This document shows positions 11,070 to 22,941 of a DNA stretch of 64,000 bases, in pieces (position 1 is the stretch's first letter; each line of letters starts with the position of its first letter). Made by a program: the position numbers and the translations under genes. The DNA comes from Mactromeris polynyma (Eukaryota > Mollusca > Bivalvia > Venerida > Mactridae), in the NCBI GenBank assembly GCA_032209605.1, contig JASFXZ010000026.1, forward strand, positions 682,001-746,000. The letters run 5' to 3'. Below the pieces are notes generated by a model that saw nothing but the letters and a program-made list of their open reading frames with translations, did no database searches and was not told the origin of the DNA.

Positions 11070-14000
11070 GTATTCAGTTTTAACCAATAGTAGATGAAAG
11101 GTTCTTGATACTGTTATGTAATACAAAAAATAATAATTAATGTTTTCTATGCTAAGTGGTCACATTTTGTTTATAAGGAAATTCTTGTCACATTATATAT
11201 ATATGTTTTACAGTATAAACAGTCTTCGATAGACTCTTTACCCGATAGACTCTTTACCCGTCTGTTTAAATGTTTGTACAATTATTTCTTGTACATAAAT
11301 GTTAAAATGTCCGTAACAGTCAACTATGTGTAGGTGGTATCAATAGACTTTATTACACCTTAGTGTTGATATATTTTGTACCTGTGCATTGTTTGTTTAA
11401 GCTCTTGGGCTTTGTTTCATCCCTATGAAGTTCCCCTGAAAAGCAAAGGTATTGGGAATGCAAAAATCAGATTTTTCCCAATCCAGACATTAATATTCTC
11501 AAAAGGGAAAGTCCCATGTGGCTGCATTCTTTTCTTTTGATGAGTTTGCTTCCTGTTTTGGCATATTTGTGTTTAAATGTCTTAAATGATTGTACAATGT
11601 ACTTTCTATAAAAATATACCTTTATATATACTGGCTCTATATAACATTTTTTTGTCTTAAAAAAAATGTTTATAGATGCTTAGGTTCAATATTTCAAGAC
11701 AATTAACAAAGGTATATAACACACCTCCGTGGATGTTGGAAACATTCCCACATAATGATGAAAAAGGCCTGGCTCTTTGAAATATTGTCAATTGTTGGTT
11801 GCTTAAGGTATTGGAAATGTAACTGTTAATATAGGTTGAAAAATAAAGTTCCTAAATTTAGTGCCTGAATGTTCAAAATTGTTAAGTACATGTAGTTAAA
11901 ATTTTCAAGATACTGTTTTTTGTGGGAATGGTCTTCTGATATGTTGGACTGGTGAGTTAAACTTATGTTACTATCTCAGTGAATGAACTTTCGGACATAA
12001 TTTTCTCACCAAATGATTGAACCATTTTATATAGTGTTGTTTTATTTCAGGAATGTATGAACTCATGTTAGAACCTCAATAACTTGCCAGTACAGGAAGC
12101 CTCAGTGTTATGTATTATCAATGCTGATATCTCAGGAATGAAGGTAAACAATTTCATACATTGTAGGTTTAATTAGTCTCTACACATTAGATCACTAAAC
12201 TAATAGTCTAGTTCACAAAATCTGGATATTTGCCCTATCAATGGTATCACTTAGATAACAATGTGACGAGATAACAATGTGCATGTAATAGACAAGTGGA
12301 TATACCAGCTTACCAGACCAGGATGTCCAGCATTTCTACTGGTGCTGGAAAACTAGTAGGATGAGTCTTGTGCTGCTGACGTCATTAAACACTGTAATGC
12401 AACATTGAATAATAACTTGAATGAATTTGTAAAATAATACGTTACTATAAGCAAAAATCGCTCAAAACTTTAGTCGTTTTATTCAATCTCGTCCTTTACT
12501 TCTTGAAAAAGGTATGCAAGAAAAATGATCTTTCACTGGCTTCATGTGCGGATGGAAGTATCCGGCACTCAGGTAACTGTTTTTTTGAAAACGAGGCTCT
12601 GTAGTTTTTAATCTGAGAAATCACAAATTTACATTCTCTTATTGTAGGATATTGCTGGTATTGGCTGCCTTAAACTTAGTATTCACAGGACTTTAAATCA
12701 TGTGAAAAGTTCATGAACTTTGTGAAAATCCAATTGATCGATATTAACAGTTATATGAAGTAATTGAAATATTGAGATTTACTATTTGAGCGCCACTGTA
12801 CAATTTCCAACCTCTTCATTAAGTGACGTCATTTCCAGAAACGTCACATGTTACATCACCATGTACAGATAGTAAGTAATATTTGCCACATATGGCAATA
12901 TGAAAACAGAAGTGACCATATGGAGTAAATATTGTTTCCTGCTTGCAAATAGTGACATCACATGTTGCTTTTTCTTCAAATGATGTCACTTACAGAAGAG
13001 GTTGTAAATCCCACATATCAATAACATAATCTAATTATTCCTTGTCAATAGCTATTATAAACATGAGTCTATTTACCTAAACAATATCGGGATGCATTCA
13101 GAAATGCTTCTTAAGATGTAAGGCATATATCGTGGAACAGTTTCCTTCCACAAAATTTACAATATGAGCGCTTGGATCTGCCTTCTGCTCATCGTCATCA
13201 AGTACTTTGGACAAAACTACACTTGAGACAACCTTAGAGAAGTTCTCTGGAATCCTCCTGCAATTTGTCAAAAACTACTCTTCACTATGCCGTCTGGTCT
13301 ATTGGACACCATTTTGTTGCTAGCAAAGTGTTAGAGCGTTTTTTTAGACAGCTACCTTTTCTACCTCCCCTAACTTTTCCTGATTACTTCCCCTAAGTCT
13401 AAAAAACATGCATCAGATTTTCTCAATAGTTCTAATTAAATCCTCACTGTTATTAATAATATGTGCTTGTTGTTGAAGAGAGAGAATAAGTAGCTACAGG
13501 GAACGCTACATACATAAGACAGTGCCTCCCCACACAGACCTCCAGGAAACAACAATCCATAAAACATAAGGCACTTGAGGAGGTTAATGGGTACATGCGT
13601 TAAAGAACAGTGGCACAAGGAATGGTCTGGCAGACCATAAGGAATAACTAGGAGAATCAAAGTGGACAGTGAAGGAAGGGGAATTAATGAATGGAAAAGA
13701 TCACAGAACAAATCAAGACAGCTGGCAGCAATAGGCAGAAACTAGGCAGGAAATAACCTGAACACTATATAAAGTGACAGAATTTCACAGAAGAGAAGAC
13801 ATGTTTTTATGAAGGGACAATTTCCAATTATGACAATATTGGGTCACTTGGATGACCAAGGTAAAGATTTTATTCAGTTGACATTTTTGCAAGATGCTGT
13901 ATATCTGGACTGATGACAAGGAGCATTGTCGTCCTGGATATAATACTGGTCCTTTTGGAAATGTTTTGCAATCGCAGGAAACACGTTTTTATCAAGCACA

Positions 14001-14380
14001 CTTGTATTTGTCATTCTATGATATTTCCATCAATTGGAGCTACAGTGCCAACACCATTATATGTTAAACAACCCCATATCATTACCGATACCTTACCTTG
14101 TGAATGACTATTACATGTACCAAGACACTGTCGCAACCAACAGTCTTCCTTTCTTGGTTTAAAGGTGCTGAACTCCAGATTGACAAGCGAGCAAATTGTT
14201 GTACGTAAAGCTCTAAAACTTAATTACTTTCATTCATCATTACTCGCGAAACATTGTCATAGCGTAGTTTTTGATATTTTTCCATCGAAAAATTTACTAG
14301 GGTTAATCTTCCCAGAAAGTTCTAAAAATAGAACAGTAAATATATCTAATCGTCCTGTGACATTGCTCGAGACCATCTAA
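11070..14380. other. Non-coding between two plus-strand genes
   Basis: Contains a 17-bp direct duplication near 11,228-11,261 (GATAGACTCTTTACCC twice) and one weak exon candidate at 12,515. A short minus-strand stretch at about 13,090-13,230 looks like a decayed zinc-finger coding segment. The rest is AT-rich with no defensible gene. Confidence 0.4.
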
Positions 14381-14390
14381 CGCATGCGCA
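14381..14390. promoter_or_regulatory. NRF1-like palindrome CGCATGCGCA at gene start
   Basis: CGCATGCGCA is close to the NRF1 binding consensus (YGCGCAYGCGCR) and overlaps the proposed ATG. It sits in a small patch (about 14,340-14,480) much richer in CpG than its surroundings, as expected of an animal promoter or first exon. Function is inferred from motif and position only. Confidence 0.4.
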
Positions 14391-14583
14391 GTATCGGTCG
14401 AAGAGACAAACATAGCGCCGAAGAAGTCCGACAGCGCAAAGAAGAGAAAACTTGCAGCAAAACAAAGGCGCCACAGAGCCCCGGGTTGGTTAATATTAGC
14501 GATGAGATTGACAGATGGAAACAACTTAAACCTATGACCAGTGCCAAAGACGACAGTTTATTGGTGAAAATACTGATTGATTG
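14384..14583 (+). CDS. Exon 1 of transposase-like gene: start and basic N-terminus
   Basis: ATG at 14384 opens a frame of 66 codons that runs to a GTAAGT donor at 14584, leaving phase 2. The residues are strongly basic and charged at first (MRSIGRRDKHSAEEVRQRK), then RW..LK and LVKILID near the end, a helical pattern I associate with the N-terminus of this family. CpG content is high. This ATG was chosen because it is the first in the CpG-rich patch and the frame is closed upstream by TAA at 14378-14380. Confidence 0.6.
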
Positions 14584-15048
14584 GTAAGTTTAAGTTGGTT
14601 TTGCACAACAGGGATTTTCTCAAAATAATTAAATATATTTATGTTTGTAGAAAACTGTTCAAGTTATGTAGTCTTTGCCTTCTAAGTGTAAGAACTCGCA
14701 CGATCTACAAGCATCGAGCAAGATCTAAACAGCTGAGAAGATTGTCAAGTAGATAAACAATAAAAAATGTTGCCTGTTTTCGGAATCTTTCGTACCTGCG
14801 TCGTTTCGTACCGTTTGGTAACTTTCGAATTTATAATTAGACTTTGGCCGTCGCATAAAGCCTTGTCAGTACCTTCACATTACTGAATGTATTACTGAAT
14901 GTATAGGTGAGGTGTATTCAAAGACTTTATGTTGTGTGTAAATCAAAATTCAAATGGCTGATTCTTAATAAATATGAAGATGTTTTATCTTTCTAGAAAC
15001 ACCAGTAAATTGTTTTACTTGAGCTCACATTTTGTTTTCTTGTAACAG

Positions 15049-18000
15049 CTACTTGGAGCGACACGCATCGCATGCTATAGCACAAATGTCAGTGCCACAT
15101 GCCTCAACACCAAGGACAATAACACCCGCAACTGATAGTGATGCAGACATTGTGTAAGCTGTCATTTTCTACATTTATTCTCGACGTTAGTAATAATTGT
15201 ATGTATCGTGAACTGGATGTGAGGCTTTTATATGAAGATTAAACAACAATCCTTCAGTAAAATTTATATCAGTAAATTTATTAGACCAACCACAAGACCA
15301 AATGTTGTACCATCTTGCTGACATTTAACATGTGTCAGGTGAATTTTAATTATTAGTTTCCGTCATCCTATTCTGACAGCTATTGGCAGAAGCGTCTCGC
15401 TACTTCACCACATGAATGATGAATCAGATATGAATGACAATGACTTTGTCCAAATGTCACAGACAGATATAGCCTGACCAGTCTGGTAATCTAACCTGGG
15501 TAAAGAATACAGATTATTGTTCTGGTATTGACTCTAAAATGAAGAAGTTTATTGGTCTGAATAAAAATAATTGAAGGTTCCACTTATTTACATGTTTTGT
15601 CGTTGGAAATTTTCGAAAAGTTTACTTGATTTATAAGTTGATTTCTCTGAACATAATACAGAGTTGCTGGGCCATCGTTGTTGAAGAGAAGAAAAACTGA
15701 TCTAGAGGCAGGACATTCAACAATAAAACAATCACAATTGTAAGTTTGTAGAAATCTTTAAGACTTTCTTGAACCAGGTCAGAATTCATGAGTACTCACT
15801 TGTTATTATTTTCAAAGGTATTTTATTATGCAGTTGCACTTGCTGTCCCAACATTTAGAATTCAGTCTTTTTGGAAAAAAACAAAAACATTTCTGACGTA
15901 GCATGTATTTATGTTTGAGAGGTCTACACTACATAAGAGTACATTTTATGACAAGCAAGAGCTCGGGGTCTTTCGCAGGATTTATTTCAAAGGCTGGTTC
16001 TGGACTAGTTTTATACCTGTTTTGGAAATCCATTTATAATATTTCTGTATTGTACATTGATAGAGTATGTTAGATACATTAAACTAATCACTAAACATAG
16101 GTATGGTCACCAAAAGGTACTTCTACAGATTCTGTGGTAGGGTTATCTTTCCTATTGAAATTCAGGTGCTAGGGTATCAAAGTGCTGAGCATGCCTGGGG
16201 AAGTCTATAGATGCTTTTTTGTGACTAGTTCAGTATTTTAATTGCTTTTGAAGCTGATATACTAGTGTAGTTCTCATTAGTCAAGTTGGTTCGACAGTCA
16301 AAGTAGTTGATCATAAATCTTAATAAAATCTGATTAAATTTTCTTTTATCTCTGTAGTATTCCTTATTTTCTTTCTGTTAGGTTCCTGTTAGGTTCCGTT
16401 ACATTCATACCACTTTGTGATAGGCGATATTGCCAATACTCGACCAGTAGTATTTGACATAACATTGTTCGTATCAATGTGGAACATGTTCACTGATGTT
16501 GAAATTTTACCATATCCAGGAAAAAAAGTTTGCATCCTTGCATTGAAGCTATTTGGCTTCCTAAAACTTCCAGATGGACCACATACTAAAGCATCTTAAT
16601 GTTGCAACAGTTGAAGTTACACACACAAACAGTGTTGGAGGTTCTTTAAGTCACTGAATAAGTTCATTAAACGTAGTGCTAAGCAGTATTTGCATAGCTG
16701 TGATAATCAATGAATAATCAATTATTAATATCTTTTCCAAATCGATGATAGATCATAATTTTAAAACCGATTTCCAACGCTAGTATGCTCAGACTTGATT
16801 GTCGCAGCAGCTGTCATAATGAAATATTACTTGGCTTTCTTTGTTGACATAATTTGGGTTGATACAAATGTAATTCAGTAACTGGGAAATACTTATTTGA
16901 GCATTGTACATGCCTATTCACTGAAGCAATGGCACTCTTATCCCATTCATTGCATGTGAGGAAAAATGTATATGGTTTTATCGTTAAAAGACTGATAACT
17001 GTTTCATTAATGTTTCAGGTCAGCTGAAGATAGTGGAAAAATGCAAAGGTTGCCTGGAAGCAAGAAGAAACATGCAAGGTATTTTATTTGACAATATTTG
17101 ATAGTATTATCTCCATGACAAAAATCAAAGACTTGGTGTTTCATTTAGAGATAACATAACCTAAATTGTGTTTTGACAATGGTACACATTTACTTCACTG
17201 TTTACGGCAATATAATGGGGAGGGGAGACATATTGTTTTTGCTTGGGTTGGCTGTCGGTCTGTTCACCATATTGAGATGATGTGCAGAACAGAATGCATG
17301 TAATAAGGTCACACTTAGAGGTCAAAGGTTATATGACTTATATTATTCCTTTGTTGCTCTTTATCTTTTAAAAAACTTCCTTCTTCTCCATACCCATTTT
17401 ATTCAAACATCCTGTATCAATATTACAATTACTGACAAACTGCCATGGGGGAGACATATGAGACAAACATGATAATCCTATTAATTTGGGATATGCTGTA
17501 CTGTCTACGTTTCTAAAGTGATCTTTCTGAATCTACACTATATTGATAATTTGATAGCTAACTATAAGGTCACAGTTTGATATCAGATTGTAAGTGATCA
17601 AAATATGGTTACTTGGTAAACAACGGTTGGTCAGAATTGTTGTCTTTGTTGTATCTGGGTTTAGTTATAATTATACTAGGTCATGCAAGATTAAACTATT
17701 GTCACTATGTCATATTGTAGAAAATACATCAATTGCTCTTAATAGACCCCATTTTGTACTTGATATACATGAAATATGACAGAACACTGTGTAATTATAA
17801 CTATAGAAATGTATTCTTATCTCATTTGGAACAACACTTGTAGCTTGTTCTTTATAAACATGGTCTGAGTGTTGGTATCCATAAAATGTATGTCTCAAAC
17901 TGGATCATCAGTGTTGTCAATTGCAAAATAAGAACATGTGATACAATGTATACATTATATAAACATTATAGGGTTGATATTGAGTTGTCAAGTACAGAAT

Positions 18001-18079
18001 TGGAAGACTTTTGTGATCCGGATTATGATCCTGATGATCCCACCTTCCAGCCACAGGACTGGATTGATATATCCATTGT
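15049..18079 (+). CDS. Exons 2-5 of transposase-like gene: linker with acidic segment
   Basis: The exons are 15049-15153 (105 nt; CYLERHASHAIAQMSV..), 15662-15739 (78 nt; VAGPSLLKRRKTDLEAGH..), 17019-17078 (60 nt; SAEDSGKMQRLPGSKKKHA) and 17972-18079 (108 nt; VDIELSSTELEDF then CDPDYDPDDPTF). Each begins after AG and ends before GTAAG or GTATT. All four lengths are multiples of three, and all five surrounding introns are phase 2, so any exon could be skipped without a frame change. The content is a low-complexity, basic then acidic linker. The alternative candidate at 15,381 does not fit the phase. Confidence 0.6.
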
Positions 18080-18384
18080 GTAAGTAAAGGAAGATGTTGT
18101 GATTACGATTTTAATGTAGAGTTGCTGTAACAAAAAAAAATATATTTTACAAGACAATGTGTTCAGTAATAACAATATGTTGGACATATCTACATTGCAT
18201 ACTTCTGTGGACATAAAGCTACATAACCACAGTCACGGTTAGCAGAGCAGATTCAATCTGAAAACACCAATGCTTCTCACATGCCTAAAATCAATTGAGA
18301 AATAAAATGATTAGAATAAGCTTACATTAATAGTCAAACATTGAATGTAATTAACTTTGATAAACTTTATTTGATAAATTGCAG

Positions 18385-18701
18385 TGACTGTCAATTGGAT
18401 GATGAGTTTTTGGAGGAACAGGGTGTTGAAGACGCTGTGTTTGATATTGTTTGTGATTAGGACAAGAAGAAGTTATAGAAGAAGAAGTTACAGAAGTAGA
18501 ACTTAAAGAAATGAGACAGTATGATGCTGGTGTAGCTAGACTGAAGACAGTGAAAGAAGATATCATCACTGAAGAGAAGTATTTCATAACAAAAGGAAGA
18601 CTTGAGACTCTCATGGAGATGTTTCCACGGAAACATTGTTCAGCGGGAAACACATAAAAAGGGTGTTGAAGACAGTTGGGTGCATAGTAGATTGCAAATG
18701 G
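18385..18701 (+). pseudogene. Exon 6, zinc-ribbon-like region, two frameshifts
   Basis: The frame enters in phase 2 as VDCQLDDEFLEEQGVEDAVF and closes at TAG 18461-18463. The continuation is in another frame (QEEVIEEEVTEVELKEM... to MEMFPRKHCSAG), then moves again near 18,650 to KHIKRVLKTVGCIVDCKW at the GTATTT donor. Exon length is 317 nt where 3n+1 is required, so the net shift is real. The C..C spacing continues into C..GH of exon 7 and probably formed a zinc-binding ribbon. Both frameshifts lie in otherwise good coding sequence. Confidence 0.55.
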
Positions 18702-19003
18702 GTATTTAGTTTTGTGTAACTTATCTATTATGGTAATTGATGTAAATGTCTATTATTATAACCAAGTGACCAATGCTAACAGGTTAAGGTAGACTTATGT
18801 TCCATAGGACACTGTCTGATAATAAGTTTTGTCTCAACAAACGTATGAAAAGACAACAACAGTTTAACTTTAGGTCTTCGAGACCATATGAAGGACAAAT
18901 GACTTTGTTAATAATTCTCATTTAACTTTTGCTGTAATACATTGCCTCCAGTGCTTGGATGTCATTGGTTTATTACAATACTTCCCGTCCCTAGATTTGC
19001 CAC

Positions 19004-19330
19004 TATTTGCCAGCTATTTCCACCGAAAAGGGTGGCATTAAGTGTAAAAAAGGTGGCATTAGCTGGAATATGATAAAATTCCACTCTTTCTCCACTGTAG
19101 TGGCAAATTTACCACCAAATGCCTCATTGCTTTAGTGGCATTTAGGTGGCATTAAGTGGAAATTTGAACACAGACTTTTTTCATGGTGGCAAAAGGGTGG
19201 AAATTGGTGTAAAATGGAACTTAGTTTATTTTGAAGGTGGAAAATGAGTGGCATTTAGTGGAAAAGCAAAACTCTAACTATTTTCTGGGTGGCAAATAAG
19301 TGGAAAAAAACTTAGAAAATTTTGTGCATT
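19004..19330. repeat. Left subterminal GTGGCA/GTGGAA cluster
   Basis: Roughly 15-20 short units built on GTGGCA(TT) and GTGGAAA occur in both orientations at irregular 12-40-bp spacing. Such subterminal motif clusters are typical binding platforms for transposases in several DNA transposon superfamilies; the role here is inferred. Confidence 0.7.
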
Positions 19331-20560
19331 GGAGGGTTTGTACTTTATAAGTTGAAGCTTCAAACTGAAAAAAGCACCCAGTGAACTATTCATCAAAAAT
19401 ATGTTGAATTGTACTTAAAGTTTAAAAGTCCTCTCTAAATACTCAGGTCTTAGTGCAAAAAAAAAAATAGCAGCATAAGTTAAATTCACAGTATCATAAT
19501 TATACCGACTTTAATTTACAAGTATCAAAACTCTGCAAACTGATCTAAATTCAGAAGTAACATGTTAACAGAAAAATAGATAAGACATAATTATACCGTA
19601 TATGGGTATAGCCCGTACAAAATATTGGCACGGATTCTGGGCGGAAATGGAACTGAATTGGGAAGGAATCAGAAATTCTGTTCCATTCCGCCTCACATTG
19701 CAACTATTTTATAAAAAATTCTGGGCGGAGAACTGTAAAAATTCTAGTTGGAATTTATTTCTAGGCGGAATTTTAAACTTTTTGTTTTGGGTGGAATTTC
19801 TAACTTCATGTTTTAATCTGAGGATATAACAGTGAAATAAACTAAAATGAAACTGAACTGTTTATACCGTTTAATAGACACAATAATAAGATGTAACAGA
19901 GTATTAACAGACATCAAAAAATGTACGGTATATTGAAACATCAGACAAGGGGCATGATGAGCAACATGTACACAATATAATGTCAGGTTCTTCAATGAAA
20001 CTTATCACATATAATTCGAGATAATTTTGGAGAAATAAATGTATCATCTCACTGAATTTGGGTTAAAACATTTTTTATGACTAAAATCATCGGGATATGT
20101 GTATGTAACATCTTTGTAGCTATATTTTCAAGAGTTGTATGTTCTTTATTCAAGAAAATTCTATTTTGCTAATTAATGTATCATACATCTACATCGTATG
20201 AAACTGTAGATAAAGAACCAAAATAAATAGAAATTCATTCATTCACAACCACATTCCTGAAGTCCAATAAATAAACAATTAACAGAGAACAGCTGGGGTT
20301 CCATAAGGTGAGTGTAACAAAACTGGTAGGATCAGAACACTGTTTGGCTGTGTGAACTGATAAGACTAATGGCCAACTGACACCAATCACCCTCAATTGC
20401 ACCTCCCTAGTAATTTGAGTAATCTGATAAGCCTTTGGCTTGGGATATTTGGGGTCAATCCATTTTGTGATGAAGGGCAGAAACCAATAATTACTGATGC
20501 CAAGAATAAGACCAACTTGGATCAAATGTTGTCTTTTACTTCACTAAACCTTTTTTGTGA

Positions 20561-20974
20561 TCATGTTTTCGTCCTTTTTATAAATGCATAATTATAACCA
20601 TATAGTGTGATTTTTCTAATGGATTCACAGAAGGGAATTTCACCAGACAAATTGAATGGACTGTTCTGTACATAGGGTGTAAAATCCGTTGCTGAACTTT
20701 CAAATTTTATACAATGGGCATTTGAATGTCTGCTTGTGGACTGATGGTCTAAACTGCCAGCAGAATCAAATTGTAATTGTCTGCATTTTAAGCATGCAGT
20801 GACCTGTGTTTCTTGATTCAGTGGGAATATATCTAATTCTATTTTATTCCTGGAAAATATCTCCTTCTCAGTGCTGTAAATCAATTTACATATATGACAA
20901 AAATCGGAAATGCTCAGGGCATTCAAACCCTGGTGAAAACAGGATGATGTGGTGAATAAAGATCTACAATAGGA
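20561..20974 (-). CDS. Unrecognised Cys-rich open frame inside the TIR element
   Basis: On the minus strand an open frame of about 138 codons runs from a stop at 20975-20977 to TGA at 20561-20563, with no ATG near its start. It contains FCHICKLIYSTEKEIFSR and, about 30 residues later, CLKCRQLQFDSAGSL, so two C-x2-C pairs that could bind zinc. Immediately upstream in another frame is CDFDYDPIVDLYSP, loosely similar to the acidic CDPDYDPDDP segment of exon 5 of the host gene. It may be a remnant of an element-encoded protein. Function unknown, and chance is possible. Confidence 0.25.
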   Translation of the reverse strand, partial: SYCRSLFTTSSCFHQGLNALSISDFCHICKLIYSTEKEIFSRNKIELDIFPLNQETQVTACLKCRQLQFDSAGSLDHQSTSRHSNAHCIKFESSATDFTPYVQNSPFNLSGEIPFCESIRKITLYGYNYAFIKRTKT

Positions 20975-22089
20975 TCATAATCAAAGTCACAGGTAAGATT
21001 TTTATATGTAAATAAGATCTTAATACATATTTATTTGTTGCAAATTGAGCTAATTAACACAGGCCATGCATACAACAATTTTTTCAACTAGACAGCATAA
21101 TGAAAAATTCCCAAAATTCGTGCATTAGAAAGTACATTCTACACTCAATTTTCAAAACTTTGTTTTATCATGAAGTACTGCTTATACCAAAAATAATGGC
21201 CACACACCTAATATGTCGATCAGGTAATTATCATACAATTGTTAACCATTTTATGCTGTCTTGTTAACATGGAAAGTAACCTTATTCCCAATAATTTCAT
21301 ACCAACTGAAAACAGAAATGTAAGGAATTTTAAAGAAATTTATTTGGACTCATTCTGTGAAGTCATACGGGTAGTAGTTTTAGAGCTGAATGATCTATTT
21401 TTCTTATGACAAGTAAATGATATTCAAACAAAAATTGTAATTTGCTTTATTGACTGTCAATTATTCTCACACAACTGTACCAATCTGTTTTGTAGAAAAC
21501 ACCAGAATGAGTGTGACCAAGGAAACAACTTCTTCAAGTGTGGCTAAAAATGCTGATCAGGTAATATATTAAAGTTTATTGTTGGGGATATTCTCTATTG
21601 GGAAGATTCTCAAAAATTAAGTTAATCACTTTCACATAAAATAAAGCACTAAAAAGTTTGTAAAAATGTATGCTGTAGATCATCTTTATAGCAAAACAAT
21701 TGTTTTAATATATTATAACATTAGCATTAGTGAGTTAGTAAAAGTCTTATTTCAACAACTTTTGAAGGTACATAGTAATTTTCTTGCCTTGTTTATACAT
21801 AGAAATTATACAAGCTTATGCTTGTCTATTATCCTAATTATAAATAAAATCAATTTTGTTTTAACAGATTGTGTGCTGGAGAAGTAGGTCAACCACCACA
21901 AGGACTGAAATCTGGAGGGTGATTCGGCACCTCCTGAAACCATCAAGATACAAGAAGATGATGAATTGAGGGGTTGTTATTAGATTGTGATAGCAGAAAG
22001 TTTCCTATATTATAAATTGTAAAACAAATTAAATCATTAAAAGGATTGTTTTATGAATTGGTTTTATGCTTCTCTTTTAGTGTACAGGA

Positions 22090-22620
22090 CGGCTTTCACG
22101 CAGTTTCCACCAGTTTCCACTTATTTCCAGCTATTGCCACCCATAAGGTGGAAAATGTCTGAATTGGTGGAAAATAAAAATGCCACCATAGCAGTGGCAT
22201 TAAGTGGAAAAATGTCTAAATACTCCACTACTTGCCACCCTTTGGTGGCAATAGGTGGAAATAAGTGGCATCTAGTGGAAAATGAATTTGCCACTCTAAT
22301 GGTGGCATAATGGTGGAAAATTGTCTAAATACTCCACTACTTGCCACCCTTTTGGTGGCAATAGGTGGAAATAAGTGGCATCTAGTGGAAAATGAATTAG
22401 CCACTCTAATGGTGGCATAATGGTGGAAAATTGTCTAAATACTCCACTACTTTTCACCCTTAGGTGGCATTAAGTGAAAAAAAGGTGGAATTTACTGGAA
22501 AATATCTTTGCCACCATCCTGCTCAAATTTTTCACCATTTTCATGATTTTGGTGGCATTTTGGTGGCATTTTTGGTGGAAAATTGTCTAAATACTCCACC
22601 ATTGAAAAAAGGTGGCATTA
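22090..22620. repeat. Right subterminal GTGGCA/GTGGAA cluster with about 107-bp tandem copies
   Basis: The same short units as at the left end. Two longer near-identical copies (containing TTGTCTAAATACTCCACTAC and GGTGGCAATAGGTGGAAATA) are arranged in tandem at about 22,205-22,440, showing local duplication inside the cluster. Confidence 0.7.
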
Positions 22621-22658
22621 AGTGGCAAATCTAGGGACGGGTTTATTCCTTTTTTCAG

Positions 22659-22941
22659 TCATGTGAAGATGGACATTTGGCCTACAGATGGTCAAGTTCA
22701 GCAATGTTGCCAGATGGAGTTTACAGTACCAACTTACTGGCCCTGTCATCAATTGTATTGTCTGGCAATAATTACACAAAGATTGCTCTATTTGCAAAAA
22801 TTTTAGGCCCTGGCTTTTTCTATTAGGACATCATTCAACATAATCCAGGCAAAGTGTGTTGTGCCAGTTGTTGACACATACTGGGATATCTCAAACAAAG
22901 TGTCTTGGAAGAACATGGGGCAGTCAAAGTGACTGTTTCTG
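22659..22941 (+). pseudogene. Exon 7, with two compensating frameshifts
   Basis: It begins after TTTTTTCAG with SCEDGHLAYRWSSSAMLPDG and continues to SGNNYTKIALFAKIL. Near 22,800-22,812 the family-like sequence moves to another frame (SIRTSFNIIQAKCVVPVVDT, YWDIS). Near 22,885-22,912 it returns to the first frame (VLEEHGAVKVTVSG), ending at GTAAGT in phase 1. Length 283 is 3n+1 as needed, so the shifts cancel. In the uncorrected frame two stops fall in the middle. The region precedes the catalytic GDGR motif. Confidence 0.6.

Larger units (their letters stand above)
18984..22641. mobile_element. 3.66-kb TIR element with GTGGCA/GTGGAA-rich ends
   Basis: A perfect 21-bp inverted repeat bounds it: CCCGTCCCTAGATTTGCCAC(T) at 18984-19004 and its complement at 22621-22641. 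Inside each end lie dense, degenerate, mixed-orientation clusters of GTGGCATTAAGTGGAAAA-like units (about 19,000-19,330 and 22,090-22,620). The middle is mostly AT-rich. Two minus-strand open stretches (20,235-20,525 and 20,561-20,974) exist, the second Cys-rich (CHIC...CLKC), but no known transposase is recognised. The element sits in the intron between exons 6 and 7 of the transposase-like gene, its right end only 17 bp before exon 7. No clean target-site duplication is visible. Probably a non-autonomous DNA transposon of unknown superfamily. Confidence 0.75.

Noticed and set aside
15381..15475. Possible exon with MNDESDMNDNDFVQM
   Set aside because: Acceptor present, but its frame does not match the phase of the flanking exons, which join each other perfectly without it.
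20235..20525. 96-codon minus-strand open frame in the TIR element
   Set aside because: Starts at TTG, ends in low-complexity sequence, and shows no family motif.
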